Below are positions 1-5,404 of a stretch of 14,211 nt of DNA, in pieces. Source of the DNA: Actinomycetota bacterium (lineage in GTDB: Bacteria > Actinomycetota > Thermoleophilia > Gaiellales > Gaiellaceae). A program made the position numbers and the translations under genes. The notes under the pieces were generated by a model, which ran no database searches, was not told the DNA's origin, and worked only from the letters and a program-made list of their open reading frames with translations. Each line of letters begins with the position of its first letter. The stretch's first letter is position 1. The stretch covers positions 1-14,211 of the forward strand of contig VAXK01000170.1 of the NCBI GenBank assembly GCA_005885565.1, in the 5' to 3' direction.

Positions 1-194
1 AGCGAGTGCTCGACACTCGGGCGCGCAGCTCGACCTCCGGCTTCGCGCGCATGCCGCCGGAGGTCGTCGACCGCGTCGTCGCGGCGGTCGAACGCGACCT
101 CCGAGACGGCACGTGGGACGCTCGGCACGGTCGTCTGCGCAAGTTCGCCGAGTACGACGCGGGGCTGCGGCTAGTCGTCTCCAATTCGGCTTAG
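1..194 (+). CDS. C-terminal end of a probable class I SAM-dependent methyltransferase (partial)
   Basis: Only the last 64 codons are inside the window; the frame is open from base 3 and ends at TAG 192-194. The tail has the pattern of many actinobacterial class I methyltransferases: a short FARMP stretch, then a helix with PEVVDRVVAAVERDL, then GTWDARHGRLR and a final beta-strand-like GLRLVVSN. No SAM-binding motif is visible because it would lie upstream of the window, so the assignment rests on the tail pattern alone. Its stop overlaps the stop of the convergent ABC ATPase gene (TTAG at 191-194). Nothing indicates the methylated substrate. A tail of another enzyme type cannot be excluded. 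Confidence 0.55.
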   Translation, partial: RVLDTRARSSTSGFARMPPEVVDRVVAAVERDLRDGTWDARHGRLRKFAEYDAGLRLVVSNSA

Positions 195-874
195 GCGGTG
201 ATCCGCCCCGCTCGGAGGAGGCGGCCGTCACGCATCCGGATGCGTCGGTCCGCGGCCGCGGCGGCCGCGTCGTCGTTGGTGACGAGGAGGACGGTTGTGC
301 CGTGGTCGGCCTGGAGCCGCCGGACGAGCGCGAGCACCTGCGCGGCGGTCTCGGAGTCGAGCGCGCCTGTCGGCTCGTCGGCGAGGAGGAGCCGCGGCTC
401 GTTCGCGAGCGCGCGGGCGAGCGCGACGCGCTGGCGCTCCCCGCCCGAGAGGGTCGGCGGCCGGCTCGCCGCGCGGTGCGCGAGCCCGACCTCGTCGAGG
501 AGCTCGCGTGCCCGCCGTACGCGCTCGACACGTCCCCGGCCGCGCCCCATCATCGGCACCTGCACGTTCTCGGCGGCCGAGAGCACGGGAACGAGGTTGT
601 GGAACTGGAAGACGAAGCCGACGGTCGCGGCTCGGTACTCGGCGGGGTCGCGCAGCCCGTCGACCCGCTCGCCGCCCACCCAGATCGCGCCGGAGTCGGG
701 CCGGTCGAGGGCGCCGACGAGGTTCAGCAGGGTGCTCTTGCCGCAGCCCGACGGCCCGGTGACGGCGACGAACTCGCCTGCGGCGGCTTCGAGCGAGACC
801 TCGTCGAGCGCGACGACGCGGCCGTCCTCGTACGTCTTCCGCACCCGCTCGACCGTGAGCTCGACGCCGCTCAC
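191..874 (-). CDS. ABC transporter ATP-binding protein, MacB/LolD-like, with Asn in the H-loop
   Basis: A 227-residue ATPase starting at GTG 874, which overlaps the lipoprotein stop as GTGA (871-874); this decides the start. Visible motifs are Walker A GPSGCGKST (40-48), Q-loop FVFQFHNLVP with Gln90, signature LSGGERQR (142-149), Walker B LLLADEP (162-168) and D-loop GALD. Length and the FQFHNLVPVLSAAENV stretch fit the MacB/LolD/FtsE-like class, which works with permeases that move lipoproteins or peptides, or do mechanical work across the membrane. The H-loop, normally VTHD, reads VTND (Asn200). No permease gene is adjacent; the gene is last in the operon and ends against the convergent methyltransferase. 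The family is secure. The substrate is unknown, and activity could be altered by the missing histidine. Confidence 0.9.
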   Translation of the reverse strand: MSGVELTVERVRKTYEDGRVVALDEVSLEAAAGEFVAVTGPSGCGKSTLLNLVGALDRPDSGAIWVGGERVDGLRDPAEYRAATVGFVFQFHNLVPVLSAAENVQVPMMGRGRGRVERVRRARELLDEVGLAHRAASRPPTLSGGERQRVALARALANEPRLLLADEPTGALDSETAAQVLALVRRLQADHGTTVLLVTNDDAAAAAADRRIRMRDGRLLRAGRITA

Positions 875-1278
875 TTCACCGTGATCGCGTAGTCGAGCCG
901 CTTCGTCGCGCCACGCGCGGTCACGATCGCCGCGAAGGTGAGCGTGTGTCCCCGCGAGCGGGCGGGCCAGATCAGCGGCTCCTTCTTGGGCTCGCGCCAG
1001 GTGCCGACGAACGAGAACGTCTTGCCGGAGTCGACCTTGCCGACGGGGATCCCGCCGAAGAGCACCCGCATCGTGATCCGCGCGCGAATCGGCCGCCCCT
1101 GCGGGTCGGTGACGCGGACGCTGTAGAGCCACGGCTTGCCGGCCTTCGGCGTGTGCGTCGGCGCGTGGAGGACGGCGCGGAACGGGAAGGTCGCGCGATG
1201 CGCCCTCGCGGTCGAGTGCGAGCCGCCGCAACCCGCGAGCGCGACGAGGACGAGAGGTGCAGCGATCCGCAGCCGCAC
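871..1278 (-). CDS. small lipoprotein with a probable Ig-like (YtkA/FixH-type) domain
   Basis: 135 residues starting at GTG 1278, with AGGA seven bases upstream and only four bases after the DUF72 stop. The N-terminus is a lipoprotein signal: two Arg, a hydrophobic stretch, then a lipobox ending ALAGC with the lipidated Cys at position 17. A Gly/Ser/Thr/Ala-rich linker follows, then about 95 residues predicted to be beta-strands, with RAVLHAPTHTPKAGKPW, VRVTDPQGRPI and a final DYAITVK. This alternating pattern resembles Ig-like YtkA/FixH-type extracytoplasmic domains, but I cannot confirm the family. It would sit on the outer face of the membrane. Translational coupling to the ABC ATPase by the GTGA overlap suggests the two act together, perhaps as substrate-binding or accessory part and motor. 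Confidence 0.75.
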   Translation of the reverse strand: MRLRIAAPLVLVALAGCGGSHSTARAHRATFPFRAVLHAPTHTPKAGKPWLYSVRVTDPQGRPIRARITMRVLFGGIPVGKVDSGKTFSFVGTWREPKKEPLIWPARSRGHTLTFAAIVTARGATKRLDYAITVK

Positions 1279-1282
1279 GGAT

Positions 1283-2020
1283 TCATCCTAGGAGCCGCTC
1301 CTTGAGCCACGTCGCGTTCCGCAGCGCGTACCCCTCCCAGTCGTTGTTGAAGTAGGCGTAGACGTCGACGCGCTCGCGCCACTCTTCGATGCGGCGCGCC
1401 CACCGCTCGAGCTCCTCTTCGGTGTAGTTGCCGCCGTCGCTCCCGGAGTGGAAGCGCAGGAACGTCCAGTCGGCGGTCAGCTCGAGCGTCTGAAAGGGTC
1501 GTCGCGGGTCGTCGCCGATGACGAGCGCGGTGTCGTGGGCGCGCAGGAGCTCGTACACCTCGGCGCAGAACCAGCTCTCGTGGCGGAACTCGAAGCAGTG
1601 GCGGCCGGGCGGGAGCACGGCGAGCGCGCCGGCGAGCCGCTCGTCGTCGCGGTGGAAGTTGGCGGGGAGCTGCCAGAGGACCGGCCCCATCTTCGGCGAG
1701 CGGGCGAGCGGCGCGATCCGCTCGTAGAAAAGGTCGATCGACGCCGGCATCTCGGTGAGCCGCTTGATGTGCGTGACGTAGCGGCTCATCTTCACGGCGA
1801 AGAGGAAGCCCGGCGGGCTCTCCGCCACCCAGCGCGCGACCGCCTCGACGCGCGGCAGCCGGTAGAAGGTGTTGTTGATCTCGACGGTGTCGAAGACCTC
1901 GGCGTAGCGCTCGAGCCAGCGCCGAGGCGGGAGCCCCTTCGGATAGAAGATCTCCCGCCAGTGCTTGTAGTTCCAGCCGCTACAACCTATGCGGACAGCG
2001 CCGCCGCGAGCTTTCGGCAC
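1283..2020 (-). CDS. DUF72 family protein (YecE-like)
   Basis: 245 residues. The family pattern is clear: RIGCSGWNYKHWREIFYP near the N-terminus, FDTVEINNTFYRLP, KMSRYVTHIKRL, LWQLPANFHRD, FEFRHESWF and a C-terminal VYAYFNNDWEGYALRNA. DUF72 proteins fold as a TIM barrel; their reaction is unknown. I chose GTG 2020 as start because the conserved RIGCSGW begins nine codons later and no other standard start codon lies between. This makes the first 34 bases overlap the end of the phosphatase gene in another frame, with GGAG just two bases before the GTG. The frame stays open far upstream, to about 3589, but that is antisense noise in GC-rich DNA. Second gene of the operon. Confidence 0.9.
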   Translation of the reverse strand: MPKARGGAVRIGCSGWNYKHWREIFYPKGLPPRRWLERYAEVFDTVEINNTFYRLPRVEAVARWVAESPPGFLFAVKMSRYVTHIKRLTEMPASIDLFYERIAPLARSPKMGPVLWQLPANFHRDDERLAGALAVLPPGRHCFEFRHESWFCAEVYELLRAHDTALVIGDDPRRPFQTLELTADWTFLRFHSGSDGGNYTEEELERWARRIEEWRERVDVYAYFNNDWEGYALRNATWLKERLLG

Positions 2021-2790
2021 AGCTCCGGCGTACCCGCTGCCACGACGCGCGAACGCGCGCCGAGGTCGAGCGGCGCGGCGTCGAAGGGCGGTGTCTCGAC
2101 GAGCTCGATCGCGAGGCCGCGCTCGCGGACGAGGAGCTGCGCAGCCGCGATGTCGACCGCGCGCGCCGGCTTGAGCGAGCAGACGCCGTCGAGCCGGCCG
2201 TCGGCGAGGTTGCAGAGGGCGAGCGCGAGCGAGCCCATGATCCGCAGGCGATACGCGAGCCCGACGACGCCCGCGGCGTGCTCGGCGACGAGCGAGGTGA
2301 GCGTCGCCTCGAAGGCAAGCGTCTCGATCTCGTCCTTCGGAAGGTCGGCCCCGAGCGGCCGGCCGTCGACGGACGCGCCTCCGCCGCGCCGGGCCGTCCA
2401 CTCCTCGCCGGAGCCGAAGTCGTAGAGGTACGCGAGCTCGACGTCGGCCATCGTGCCGCCGTCCGCGACCGCGATCGAGAGGCAGAAGTGGGGGAGGCCG
2501 CGCTTTGCGTTCAGCGAGCCGTCGATCGGATCGACGACGACGCGGCGCGGCCCGCCGGCGCCGAAGCGCCGCTCGCCGAGCTCCTCGGAGACGAGCAGGA
2601 AGTCCTCGCCCGTCTGCTCCAGCCGCCGCACGATCGCCGCCTCGGCCGCAGCGTCGATCGCGGTCGTGTCGTCGCCGCCCTCGCCCGCGCCGACGACCGG
2701 CTCGCGCGCGGCCCGTCCCTTCAGCTCGGCGAGCACGAGGCGCACGTCCTCGGCCGCGGCGCGGCACGTCTCGAGCCAGCGCTCCACCAC
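1987..2790 (-). CDS. inositol monophosphatase family protein (3'(2'),5'-bisphosphate nucleotidase/SuhB-like)
   Basis: About 267 residues. It carries the metal-binding set of the Mg-dependent, lithium-sensitive phosphatase superfamily: SEELGER (catalytic Glu), VVDPIDGSLNAKRG (the DPIDGT/S-x-N motif with two metal-binding Asp) and ARAVDIAAAQLLVRERG (the normally WDxAA site, here AVDIAAA, keeping Asp). Substrates in the family include inositol phosphates, PAP and fructose-1,6-bisphosphate, and the sequence does not decide between them. Two adjacent GTG codons (2790 and 2787) can start the gene; AGGG lies six bases before the first. It is the first gene of the minus-strand operon and is divergent from the exoribonuclease gene 25 bases away. 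Confidence 0.85.
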   Translation of the reverse strand: MVERWLETCRAAAEDVRLVLAELKGRAAREPVVGAGEGGDDTTAIDAAAEAAIVRRLEQTGEDFLLVSEELGERRFGAGGPRRVVVDPIDGSLNAKRGLPHFCLSIAVADGGTMADVELAYLYDFGSGEEWTARRGGGASVDGRPLGADLPKDEIETLAFEATLTSLVAEHAAGVVGLAYRLRIMGSLALALCNLADGRLDGVCSLKPARAVDIAAAQLLVRERGLAIELVETPPFDAAPLDLGARSRVVAAGTPELCRKLAAALSA

Positions 2791-2815
2791 CGCCGACCCT
2801 ACTAGGATCGACTTT
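2791..2815. promoter_or_regulatory. 25-bp divergent intergenic region with control signals for both flanking genes
   Basis: Only 25 bases separate the start of the phosphatase operon from the exoribonuclease gene. It contains CTACTAGGATCGAC, which includes TAGGAT as a possible -10 element on the plus strand only a few bases before the GTG start. The plus-strand transcript may therefore be leaderless, since no Shine-Dalgarno sequence precedes GTG 2816. Promoter elements for the minus operon must lie inside the exoribonuclease coding start. Weak evidence: no convincing -35 element. Confidence 0.3.
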
Positions 2816-3640
2816 GTGACGACGATCGTCGAGCTCGCCGAGGACCGGGTGGTCGAGGGCGTGTTCGGCGTCGCGCGCAAGCAGCGGCTGCGGACGAAGG
2901 GCGGGACGCCCTACCTCGCGCTCGAGCTCGTCGACCCGAGCGGTCGCATCGACGCGCGCGTCTGGCAGGACGTGGAGCTCCTCGACGGCCGCTTCGCCGA
3001 GGGCGACGCGGTGCGCGTGCTCGGACGGGTGGAGCGCTTCCGCGACCGCCTCCAGGTCGCGGTCCGCTCGATCGAGTCCGCGCCGGAGGCCGACCCGGCG
3101 ACGCTCGCGCCCGCGATGCGGCGCGACGCCGACGAGCTTCAGGGCTTCCTCGAGTTCCTCACCGCCGAGATCTCGCACGCCCCGCTGCGGGCCGTCGTCG
3201 AACGGGTGCTGGGCGTGGCGGAGCTGCGGTCGTACCCCGCCACACCCGACGCGCACCACTCGTACGCGGGCGGGCTGCTCGAGCACACGGTCGGCGTGGC
3301 GACGATCTGCCGGGACGTTGCGCAGCTCCATCCGCGGCTCCGTACCGACCTCCTGCTCGCCGCCGCGCTCGTCCACGACGCCGGACGGACGGTCGAGCTG
3401 GGGCCGCCGCCGAGCTTCGCCCCGTCCGCCGAGGGCCGCCTGCTCGGGCACGTCCACCTCGGTGTCCGGCTGGTCGAGGAACAAGCCGGTGGGCTCGAAT
3501 CGGGCGTGCTGGCCGAGCTCGTCCACGCCGTCGCATCGCACCACGACGCCCGCGCCGCACGGACGGCCGAGGCTGTCGTGCTCTACCACGCGAACTCGCT
3601 CGACGCAGCCGCAGCCACGCGGCCGGTCCCCGAGCTCTGA
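2816..3640 (+). CDS. YhaM-type 3'-5' exoribonuclease (OB-fold plus HD domain)
   Basis: 274 residues from GTG 2816, which begins VTTIVELAEDRVVEGVF; the frame is open upstream but that region is antisense to the phosphatase. Residues about 10-85 read as an OB-fold (GVARKQRLRTKGGTPYLALELVDPSGRIDARVWQ). Residues about 125-270 form an HD hydrolase: HHSYAGGLLEHT (His147, His157), ALVHDAG (His187-Asp188), LLGHVHLG (His212) and SHHD (His242-Asp244). This order matches Bacillus YhaM and CBF1-type proteins, Mn-dependent 3'-5' exonucleases acting on RNA and DNA. The length is slightly short of Bacillus YhaM (about 310). The stop TGA overlaps the probable CTG start of the transporter, which implies coupled translation. 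Confidence 0.85.
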   Translation: MTTIVELAEDRVVEGVFGVARKQRLRTKGGTPYLALELVDPSGRIDARVWQDVELLDGRFAEGDAVRVLGRVERFRDRLQVAVRSIESAPEADPATLAPAMRRDADELQGFLEFLTAEISHAPLRAVVERVLGVAELRSYPATPDAHHSYAGGLLEHTVGVATICRDVAQLHPRLRTDLLLAAALVHDAGRTVELGPPPSFAPSAEGRLLGHVHLGVRLVEEQAGGLESGVLAELVHAVASHHDARAARTAEAVVLYHANSLDAAAATRPVPEL

Positions 3641-4470
3641 TCGCGCCTCTTCTCGCCCTCGCGGCCAGCGTCGCCTGGGGCTTCGGCGACTTCTGCGGCG
3701 GCGTCAAGGCGCGCGTCCTGCCCGCGCTCTCGGTGCTGGCGACCTCGCAGCCGGTGGGGCTCTCCGTGCTTGTCGTCGCGGTCGCGATCCGCGGCCACGG
3801 GCCGCCCGGGCCTGCCGTCCTCTGGGCGTGCCTCGCGGCGGCCTTCGGGACGTCGGGCCTGGTCGCCTTCTACCGTGGGATGGCGGCCGGAGCGATCTCG
3901 GTCGTCGCGCCGATCGCCGGCACCGCCGCCGCCGTGCCCGTCATCTGGGGTCTGGCGCGAGGCGAGCACCCGAGCACGCTGCAGGAGCTCGGCTTCGTGC
4001 TCGTGCTCGGCGGCGTGGTCGCGACGTCGTGGGAGCGGACTCCGGGCCGGACGCGGGTCGCCGCGGGCGTCGGCTGGGCGGCGCTGACGCTCGTCGCCTT
4101 CGGCGGGTACTACGTGCCGATGCACACCGCGAGCCACGACGACTTCCTCTGGGCCTCGCTCGTCTTCCGCTCGACCTCGACCTCGCTCGTCTGGCTCGCC
4201 GTGCTCGCGCTGCGCCGCCGCCCGCGCGGGATCCGGCCGCACCTGCCCGTGCTCGCCGCGATCGGCGTCTTCGACACCGGCGGCAACGTGCTCTTCGCCG
4301 CCGCGTCGCAGGAGCACGGCCTGCTCAGCGTCGTCTCCGTGCTGGCGTCGCTCTACCCGGTCGTGACGGTGCTCCTCGCCCGGATGGCGCTCCGTGAGCG
4401 AGTCCAGCGCACGCAGGAGGCGGGCGTCGTCGTCACGCTGGCCGGCGTCGCGCTCGTCTCGGCCGGCTAG
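3637..4470 (+). CDS. EamA/DMT-family membrane transporter, probable CTG start
   Basis: 277 residues from CTG 3637. About ten hydrophobic helices form two EamA repeats, roughly residues 3-135 and 150-275. The second ends with the typical ASLYPVVTVLLARMALRERV, QEAGVVVTLAGVALVSAG pattern. The first standard start codon in frame is GTG 3733, which would remove helix 1 (LIAPLLALAASVAWGFGD, a clear EamA opening) and leave 245 residues. I therefore place the start at CTG 3637, which overlaps the upstream TGA as CTGA. EamA proteins export metabolites or amino acids by a drug/metabolite-transporter fold; this one's substrate is unknown. Its TAG stop shares a CTAG palindrome with the convergent arsC stop. 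Confidence 0.85.
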   Translation: MIAPLLALAASVAWGFGDFCGGVKARVLPALSVLATSQPVGLSVLVVAVAIRGHGPPGPAVLWACLAAAFGTSGLVAFYRGMAAGAISVVAPIAGTAAAVPVIWGLARGEHPSTLQELGFVLVLGGVVATSWERTPGRTRVAAGVGWAALTLVAFGGYYVPMHTASHDDFLWASLVFRSTSTSLVWLAVLALRRRPRGIRPHLPVLAAIGVFDTGGNVLFAAASQEHGLLSVVSVLASLYPVVTVLLARMALRERVQRTQEAGVVVTLAGVALVSAG

Positions 4471-4838
4471 AGAGGCAGGTCGGCGACGCGGCGCGCGATC
4501 TCGTCGCGGATCTCGCGCGCGTCGGTGAGGCAGACCCCGGCGGGATCGGGAAGGTTCCAGTCGACGTACCGCTTGCCCGGAAGGACGGGGCACGCGTCGC
4601 CGCACCCCATCGTCACGACGAGGTCGGCCCACTCGACGTCGTCGCGGTCGAGCCGGTGCGGGACACGGCCGTCGAGGTCGACGCCCACCTCGGCCATCGC
4701 CTCGACGACGACCGGATGCACCTCGTCGGCCGGAGCCGAGCCCGCCGAGCGCGCGTAGCCGCCGCGCCGCCCGTAGAACGCCTGTGCCATCTGCGAGCGG
4801 CCGGCGTTCCGGACGCAGACGAAGAGGACGTTCGTCAT
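4467..4838 (-). CDS. arsC: arsenate reductase, low-molecular-weight phosphatase type
   Basis: 123 residues from ATG 4838, which overlaps the arsR stop as ATGA (4835-4838). The fold opens with the phosphatase loop CVRNAGRS (Cys8 nucleophile, Arg14, Ser15) followed by QMAQAF. TMGCGDACP places Cys79 and Cys83, and NLPDPAG supplies the DP-loop general acid Asp98. This set is typical of arsenate reductases of the LMW-PTP superfamily, which reduce As(V) to As(III) in the cytoplasm with thioredoxin or, in many actinobacteria, mycothiol. The short four-residue spacing of Cys79/Cys83 differs from the Cys82-Cys89 pair of staphylococcal ArsC, so I cannot say which thiol partner it uses. No arsenite efflux gene lies next to it. 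Confidence 0.9.
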   Translation of the reverse strand: MTNVLFVCVRNAGRSQMAQAFYGRRGGYARSAGSAPADEVHPVVVEAMAEVGVDLDGRVPHRLDRDDVEWADLVVTMGCGDACPVLPGKRYVDWNLPDPAGVCLTDAREIRDEIARRVADLPL

Positions 4839-5161
4839 CCGCCGAGCGCTCCGCGCAGCGACTCGATCGCCTCGGGCACGAGCCGGTAGTACGCCCAGGT
4901 GCCGCGCCGGCTCGACTCCACCAGCCCGGCCTCGCGGAGGATCTTCAGATGGTGCGAGATCGTCGGCTGCGAGAGTGCGAACGCCGAGTTGAGGTCGCAC
5001 ACGCAGACCTCGTCCGCGGCCGCGAGCCGGTTGACGATCGCGACGCGCGTCGGATCGGCGAGCGCCTTGAACCGAACCGCGAGCTCCTCGCGCGCCTCCT
5101 CGGGCAGAGGCGGTGTCTCGGGGCCGCAGCAGATCGGCTGGAGGACGGGTAGGGCTTGCAT
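4835..5161 (-). CDS. arsR: ArsR-family arsenic-responsive repressor
   Basis: 108 residues from ATG 5161. It is a compact winged-helix protein: FKALADPTRVAIVNRLA, then EVCVCDLNSAF, the recognition helix LSQPTISHHLKILREAGLV, and the wing SRRGTWAYYRLV. Candidate As(III) ligands are the N-terminal pair Cys11-Cys12 (ICCGPE) and Cys53/Cys55 in EVCVCDL. This matches the Corynebacterium CgArsR arrangement (two vicinal N-terminal Cys plus one helix Cys) in addition to the classic CVC motif. The repressor would bind the inverted repeat just upstream and leave DNA when As(III) binds. No good Shine-Dalgarno sequence precedes the start, and a TACATT -10-like element ends 11 bases before it, so the transcript may be nearly leaderless. 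Followed by arsC in one operon. Confidence 0.93.
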   Translation of the reverse strand: MQALPVLQPICCGPETPPLPEEAREELAVRFKALADPTRVAIVNRLAAADEVCVCDLNSAFALSQPTISHHLKILREAGLVESSRRGTWAYYRLVPEAIESLRGALGG

Positions 5162-5182
5162 CGACGTCGATCAATGTATCAT
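5156..5182 (+). promoter_or_regulatory. candidate promoter for the cysteine-rich mini-peptide
   Basis: TTGCAT (5156-5161) and TATCAT (5177-5182) resemble -35 and -10 elements, separated by a short 15-base spacer. Transcription from here would start near 5189 and give a leader of about 26 bases carrying the perfect Shine-Dalgarno sequence. The short spacer is suboptimal, as seen for some metal-regulated promoters. The -35 overlaps the arsR start codon. Confidence 0.35.
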
Positions 5183-5184
5183 CG
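5168..5184. promoter_or_regulatory. probable ArsR operator (imperfect inverted repeat) in the divergent ars promoter
   Basis: CGATCAATGTATCATCG is an imperfect palindrome with arms CGATcA and TcATCG around ATGTA, the AT-rich core expected of ArsR/SmtB operators. A second, perfect 10-base palindrome, TCGACGTCGA, lies beside it at 5161-5170. The repeat overlaps the possible plus-strand -10 TATCAT (5177-5182) and the possible minus-strand -10 TACATT (5173-5178). One bound ArsR dimer could therefore shut off both arsR-arsC and the cysteine peptide. Binding is inferred from position and symmetry. Confidence 0.55.
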
Positions 5185-5200
5185 TCGAAACCCTTCGGAG

Positions 5201-5210
5201 AAGGAGGTGA
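5201..5210 (+). promoter_or_regulatory. perfect Shine-Dalgarno sequence of the mini-peptide gene
   Basis: AAGGAGGTGA is a full 10-base complement to the 3' end of bacterial 16S rRNA. The GGAGG core lies seven bases before ATG 5215, the optimal spacing. It is the strongest ribosome binding site I see in the window, and nothing but the 14-codon gene uses it. Confidence 0.85.
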
Positions 5211-5214
5211 CGCG

Positions 5215-5259
5215 ATGAGCTGTTGCGACGATTGCTGCGGCGGCGGTCCCTGCTGCTAG
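5215..5259 (+). CDS. 14-residue cysteine-rich peptide, candidate metallothionein-like arsenite/metal binder
   Basis: ATG 5215 to TAG 5257-5259 encodes MSCCDDCCGGGPCC: six cysteines in 14 residues as three CC pairs, spaced CC-x2-CC-x4-CC. I do not recognise a described family. Support for a real gene: a perfect Shine-Dalgarno sequence at ideal spacing, a candidate promoter, position directly divergent from arsR across a shared operator, and an 11-bp hairpin starting eight bases after the stop. Vicinal cysteine pairs bind As(III) and other soft metals strongly in known proteins, so a cytoplasmic thiol sink or carrier is a reasonable inference. A cysteine-sensing leader peptide is the main alternative, but no plus-strand gene follows for it to control; the next plus-strand gene starts at 7931. 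There is no signal peptide. Confidence 0.72.
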   Translation: MSCCDDCCGGGPCC

Positions 5260-5266
5260 TCGCGGT

Positions 5267-5295
5267 CGCTGCGGAGGACCCGGGCCTCCGCAGCG
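5267..5295 (+). terminator. perfect 11-bp hairpin after the mini-peptide gene
   Basis: CGCTGCGGAGG (5267-5277) pairs perfectly with CCTCCGCAGCG (5285-5295) around a 7-base loop, ACCCGGG. It begins eight bases after the TAG of the mini-peptide. There is no T tract after it, so it may be a GC-rich actinobacterial type terminator or a 3' stabilising stem for a very short mRNA. Confidence 0.65.
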
Positions 5296-5362
5296 AGTTC
5301 AGGCAATGTCGAGCGATGTCGGCGAGGCAACCGGCGCCGGCGGCGAGCGACGCGAAGCGACA

Positions 5363-5398
5363 GGCCACGAGCCGGCGATGGTCGCACGGCTCGCGGCC
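5363..5398 (-). terminator. candidate terminator of the Tat cysteine-rich gene
   Basis: GGCCACGAGCCG (5363-5374) pairs with CGGCTCGCGGCC (5387-5398) with one mismatch. The intervening 12 bases can themselves form a small GCGA/TCGC stem. It lies just after the stop of the minus-strand gene at 5405 and lacks a T tract. Between this hairpin and the one at 5267-5295, bases 5296-5362 show nothing recognisable. Confidence 0.4.
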
Positions 5399-5404
5399 GT
5401 CGAA

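Noticed and set aside
1283..3589. Apparent 768-residue frame joining DUF72 to a long Arg-rich upstream part
   Set aside because: The upstream part is antisense to the exoribonuclease and out of frame with the phosphatase, is low-complexity Arg/Ala, and has no domain; only the DUF72 part is real.
5215..5295. Cysteine mini-peptide as an attenuator leader controlling a downstream gene
   Set aside because: Cys-rich leader peptides exist in mycobacteria, but no plus-strand gene follows here until 7931; the next genes are on the minus strand. Kept only as an alternative.
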